DNA of 64,000 nucleotides from Podospora pseudocomata (Eukaryota; Ascomycota; Sordariomycetes; Sordariales; Podosporaceae): assembly GCF_035222375.1 (NCBI RefSeq), contig NW_026946363.1, forward strand, positions 3,348,001-3,412,000, in the 5' to 3' direction. A program made the position numbers and the translations under genes. Each line of letters opens with the position of its first letter. The first letter of the stretch is position 1. The notes under the pieces are model-generated. The model saw only the letters and a program-made list of their open reading frames with translations, was not told the origin of the DNA and searched no databases. Below, piece after piece: positions 60,163 to 64,000 of the stretch.

Positions 60163-62962
60163 TCAGTCCGGATTTCCATAAAACAGGGACCCGTCTGGTT
60201 GTTGCTGCAACGTGTCAGCGTTACCAGAGAAAAAGGTGTACGTTTCTCCACCGAAGTTGGCAGTCTGGGTGTAGTTTTCGAACGAGTCCTACATGTAGTG
60301 TACTGCGTCAGCAAAGAACCAAGAGTCGGGCCGGTGTTGGCACAGGATGGTGGGACTGCTCACCCAGTCAAAGTTGCTTCCAAAATCCATACCACTGTGT
60401 GCCATGCTATTGAACATGGATAGCGGAGACTGCACTCCATCCAGCAACGAGGCATTTGCAAAATCAGAGGCCGCCCCCGCGTCTGATTTCAGTCCCAGGT
60501 CAAGAGCCGAATAAGTGGTACCCCCAGGACTCTGGACAGTGTCGAATGCCGAGGACAGGTTGCCGCTCGGGGGGTTTCCACTTGACAGCATTCCCAGCGT
60601 CACGGCGGCCGAGTGCTCCGGCTGCGACACCCCCGAGTCGACTGACCCGAAAAAATCATTACGCATCACCGCTTCGGGCGGACTTGCTCCCACACTGCCT
60701 GGCCGAACGAAACTCTTGATCTTGGCCAGCATGACCTCCAACACGTTCGAGGCCTTGACCGCCTCGATCGAGGTGTCAACGAGCCCCTTCCAGATCTCTA
60801 TCGTCTGCTCGAGGCTACGGATCATCTCCTCCCGCTGCTCGCGAGTCCAAAAATACAGACTGTGGGAGCTCTGCCGCTCCCCAGATCGCTGCGACTCATT
60901 ATCAAAGTGGAGATCCAGAGCAATGAGCATTGCGGGAAGCAAGAAATCTTTGGTTGCCACCGAAGTGACATACCACTTGATCGACTGCAAGCGCCCGTTG
61001 GGCTGTGATTCTCTGTGCAAGGTCGCCAGATGCCGCAATGTTTCGAGGGATGCCTCGATGGCGCTGCGACGAGAGTGAGCGTACCGGAGATTGTGCCTTG
61101 CCCTAGGCAGATATTTTCTGTGAAGAAGACATATAATCTTCAGGTGAAGGATATCGATGTTGAACCGCGCGATGATGAGTGTGAGCGGGTCATGGGAGCC
61201 CTCGAGTGGCTGCAACTTCAGGTGAGGTGGAAGCTCTGCCTTGATGTCGCGCAACTTGGAGTCATGCCGAAGGATTTCGTCGTAATGAACTTGGTTCTTG
61301 ACTCGGCCAGTTATCTGCAGGATATTGCCGAGCTCCAGACAAAGACGGATCTTGACGATCATGTAGCTGATAGGTGTGGGCTCGGAGCTCGGCCTGGACG
61401 GAGGTAGTACCTTTGTATCTGGGCCAAACTCTTCGTCAAAGATGTTGTGTGGCATCTCCGTGTCACAGTCATGGTCATTGATCATGCTTGAAAGCGATAC
61501 TTGATGTGAAAAGAAAATGTCTGTCGTCCTGACCAAGGCCCATGTTCTTCGCCTCATCTCCTACATTCCACGTGGCGGTTAGTCTATGATTTGAGGGAGA
61601 AATCATTCTCAATGGCTCAACTTACGGCTTGGAAGGGCGTGATGGTTGTGGGAAACCACTTACCATCACGGTGGTATCCCATGCGCAGTGCCACCCTCGT
61701 GACGAGCGATATGATCAGCCACAGGCCCAGATCGGCATCCCAACGGGAAGAATACTCGCAAAAGGCATAGAGGATCATGGTCTCGACGGTATACTCGGCC
61801 GGCTTGGTGTAATCGCCCGCTATCAGGCACTGCACGGTTCGCAGTCGGTACTCGTCGGCCAGCTCGAGCGCTCTCCCTCTCCACTCTGGAGGCTCGTCCC
61901 CGACCTTGTGGTATGAAAGCATAGCCAAGCACAAGATTGAGTAGAGCAGCCCTAGCCACATGATTGGCGTCTTGGATGGGTCCTGCCAATGATTTCGAAG
62001 TTGTTGGTGAAAGGTAGGTGCGTGTATGATGTTGACAGCATTATCCATGGAATTGAAATATCTCCCACACAGCGTCAAGACGGTCGACTTGGGTGGCAGT
62101 TCAGCTCGAAGCTCAACTTCAGTCGCCGGTATAGCCCCCATTAGCAGCGCGGGCGGAGCCATGGCTGTGGAGGGCTTGCTACGCTTGACCTGCTCATAGC
62201 TGTTTTCCAGCTCCTTCCTGTGGGATGCGAAATAATTCTTGACCTCGGTGATATCGAGCAGAATGGTGTGCCAATGCTCTTCTCCGAGGTAGATATGTTT
62301 ACTTTTCGTCGGGTCAACTTTCAGCACGCCAAGCGACTTGGCTACATCTTCGATATCGCTTTCATCTTCATCCTGCATCGCATCCTCCAAGTGCGTATCG
62401 ACTTTGAACGTAGCAGAGTTATTGTCTACCGTAGAGGGTGTGGCGTTGGAAGCAGGGTCAGATGAGCTTCTGTTTGCAACTGAAGCCGGCGATATCTCAA
62501 TGTTTGCGCCGCCATGCATCAATGATAACACCAGTCCCTCAAGCCTGTCAATGCGATTTTGCATATCATCCGGTGTTGGTTCACCCTGGTTCTGGCCCTT
62601 TTTGCGTGACGTCGGGGCGGCATAAGAACACGCATTTGCATCGGATCCCTCGCGTTTCACGCAATTGCTGCATGGATGAGACCTGTCACATTTTCTAGAA
62701 AATGAGTGTGAGTAAATGAGCATTTGGTATCCCACCACCATGGCCATCGCCATTATCGTCTCGAACTTACAACCTAAGCACGGCATTGTCAGCAAGGGAC
62801 GGTCAGAAGTATGTCAGAGCAGTGAGAATGAATGCCTTACTTCCTCTGCCGGCAAGGGTAACAACTCAATGGTACTCTGTTTCTCTTGCGGACCACCCGG
62901 AACTGGCCATCAGGCGAACGCCCATTCGAGGAAGGCGTAGTCGATGGTGGTGTCGGCGTCAT
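60163..62962 (-). CDS. Zn2Cys6 transcription factor with fungal_trans domain
   Basis: Sequence-specific nuclear regulator. Exons: 62962-62841, 62773-62771 (3 bases), 62694-61626, 61560-60364, 60288-60163 (838 residues). The binuclear cluster is SCYPCRQRKLKCDRSHPCSN followed by Cys53 and Cys64: Cys34, 37, 44, 50, 53, 64. The Leu between the two Lys arises only if the 3-base exon is included, which restores C-x2-C-x6-C. The last spacing (x10) is longer than usual. A coiled-coil-like segment (MQNRIDRLEGLVLSLM) follows, and then the fungal-specific middle homology region with LCGRYFNSMDNAVNIIHAPT, WLGLLYSILCLAML, YTVETMILYAFCEY and RVALRMGYHRDG. The final exon ends the chain with NYTQTANFGGETYTFFSG. 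It lies directly upstream of the amylase in the same orientation, but the cluster does not resemble AmyR. Confidence 0.9.
62771..62773 (-). other. 3-base microexon in the Zn2Cys6 gene
   Basis: GTT (minus strand) lies between an intron ending in CTTAG (62774-62840) and one starting with GTAAGT (62695-62770). Skipping it would remove one Leu and shorten C-x6-C to C-x5-C. Confidence 0.75.
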
Positions 62963-64000
62963 GATGCGCGTTCTTAAAGATTGGCTGTTGGATCTTGATA
63001 TCTTCCCCTCCGTTCCCAATCGTCCCCAGCCGCACTGTAGATCTGGGGTAAGGTGGAGATCAGCAAAAGACCTGCCGCACAGGCTTGTCTGAACCTCAGT
63101 AAGGTCGGGTGGTTCGGAAAGAGACGTCTGAAAGGAGACACAGCTGATGGTGGAAGGGCTTCAGTGTCCACCGCCGAGGTATGTCGCGTAGTCTGGCATG
63201 CAGGGGAGTGCTGGTTTGGCAGCTAAGATTGTTGTGAGGTGGGCTCGTCGGGTCCTCCAATTCGACCTGTCGACGGGGCGGAACAGAAGCACCACATTCG
63301 CATGCGCGCGCGAACTGTGAGGAATAGATAAGGTGAATAGCCGTGGCAGGCGCAAGACGTAGACTCGGTCAGAAAATAAAGAGATGGGGTTGAATGTAGG
63401 AGCGAGTTGGAGAAGACCCTAGGCAAACACAGGATTGCGATGCGACCATGTCCCGCTCCCCTCCTATCCATAAACGTTGTTGGTGGGGCGGATACATGAG
63501 CTGCTGCTTGAGTGGGGGCTATCTGGGCAGCTCTTTGTCTCCTGGCCGAGGCCTGGTTAGCCTGCTGTTGCTGTCTGAGGGATTGGTTGCGATGAAGGAT
63601 TGCGATGGCGTGATATTGCACTACACATAACTCAGATATAGCAGACTACTACATTGAGAATGTACACACATGGCCTAGCTTTGCGTCAAGACTTGGCTGT
63701 TACCCCCATCGTCTAGCGGGTTCGCGTATATCTCTTGATCCATATCTTCGTCTACCATACAGCATAGGGACAGGAAGTCATATGAGTTGGGTCTGTACTA
63801 CACCCCCCACACAGGAGCTGCTTATTAATCCCTTGCCTTTCCGTTCCGTTCTCATCAATATCCCAGTGACTCACCGGCGTGTGAGGATGATTGCCCGACG
63901 TCGTCAGCATGTCAGCAGCGCCCCCTTTTTTCTATCGTCACACAAACCTAGCACGCCGGACAACCGGCGCAGCGATTGTGGAACCAATCAACGCCACGTG
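62963..64000. other. Upstream region of the Zn2Cys6 gene
   Basis: About 1 kb to the window end, holding the promoter and leader of the regulator. A Gln-rich minus frame at 63223-63621 has no domain and is probably leader sequence. Near 63702-63730 a short tRNA-like start is seen but not called. Confidence 0.45.

Noticed and set aside
63223-63621. Gln-rich minus-strand frame beyond the Zn2Cys6 gene
   Set aside because: No in-frame link to the regulator exons and no domain; more likely leader sequence.
63700-63775. tRNA-like start (CCCCCATCGTCTAGCGGGTTCG)
   Set aside because: It resembles the 5' part of a tRNA-Glu, but no matching acceptor strand, anticodon stem or T-arm follows.

Overview
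The window is nuclear DNA from a filamentous ascomycete, most likely a Sordariomycete and possibly Sordariales (the order is inference). The reasons are many introns of 50-80 bases with GT..AG ends, compact genes on both strands, and typical Pezizomycotina families: fungal rhodopsin-type membrane protein, cyanovirin-N homology lectin, Zn2Cys6 regulator, GH13-CBM20 amylase and Dnm1. Exon models below were built by hand. Every multi-exon model closes in frame, and most protein families were recognised by memory of conserved motifs, not by a search.

Layout. Bases 1-8144 are gene-poor. They hold a pure CT microsatellite, about 0.9 kb almost without G on the + strand, a decayed coding region (3540-5270), a 185-base tandem repeat, and a 22-base minisatellite with copies in opposite orientation about 1 kb apart. 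From 8145 on the window is ordinary dense euchromatin: ABCC transporter (-), SDR oxidoreductase (-), rhodopsin-like 7TM protein (+), secreted CVNH lectin (-), MBD4-like DNA glycosylase (-), cytochrome c1 (-), DAHP synthase of the ARO3 type (-), FAR-17a/AIG1-like membrane protein (-), WD40-cyclophilin (+), FMN-dependent hydroxyacid dehydrogenase (-), nucleoporin Nup84/Nup107 (-), CMC4 (-), SUMO (+), LIM-domain protein (-), MFS monocarboxylate-type permease (+), fused succinyl-CoA ligase-like protein (-), COX19 (-), dynamin-related Dnm1 (+), large F-box protein (+), alpha-amylase with starch-binding domain (-) and a Zn2Cys6 regulator (-).

The genes do not form one biosynthetic cluster. Themes that recur are mitochondrial function (cytochrome c1, CMC4, COX19, Dnm1) and a possible local pairing of the amylase with the Zn2Cys6 gene directly upstream of it. 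The observations most worth a second look are: the fused succinyl-CoA ligase-like protein that keeps the phospho-His but lacks the front half of the ATP-grasp; a 3-base exon needed to restore the Zn2Cys6 spacing; a 2-codon first exon in the DAHP synthase gene and a probable ATG-only first exon plus 13-base exon in CMC4; two inverted CCAAT pairs of identical geometry in front of cytochrome c1; GCN4/CPC1-type TGAGTCA sites at the DAHP synthase gene; an AmyR-type CGG-N8-CGG site in front of the amylase; and the G-depleted tract at 2620-3531.
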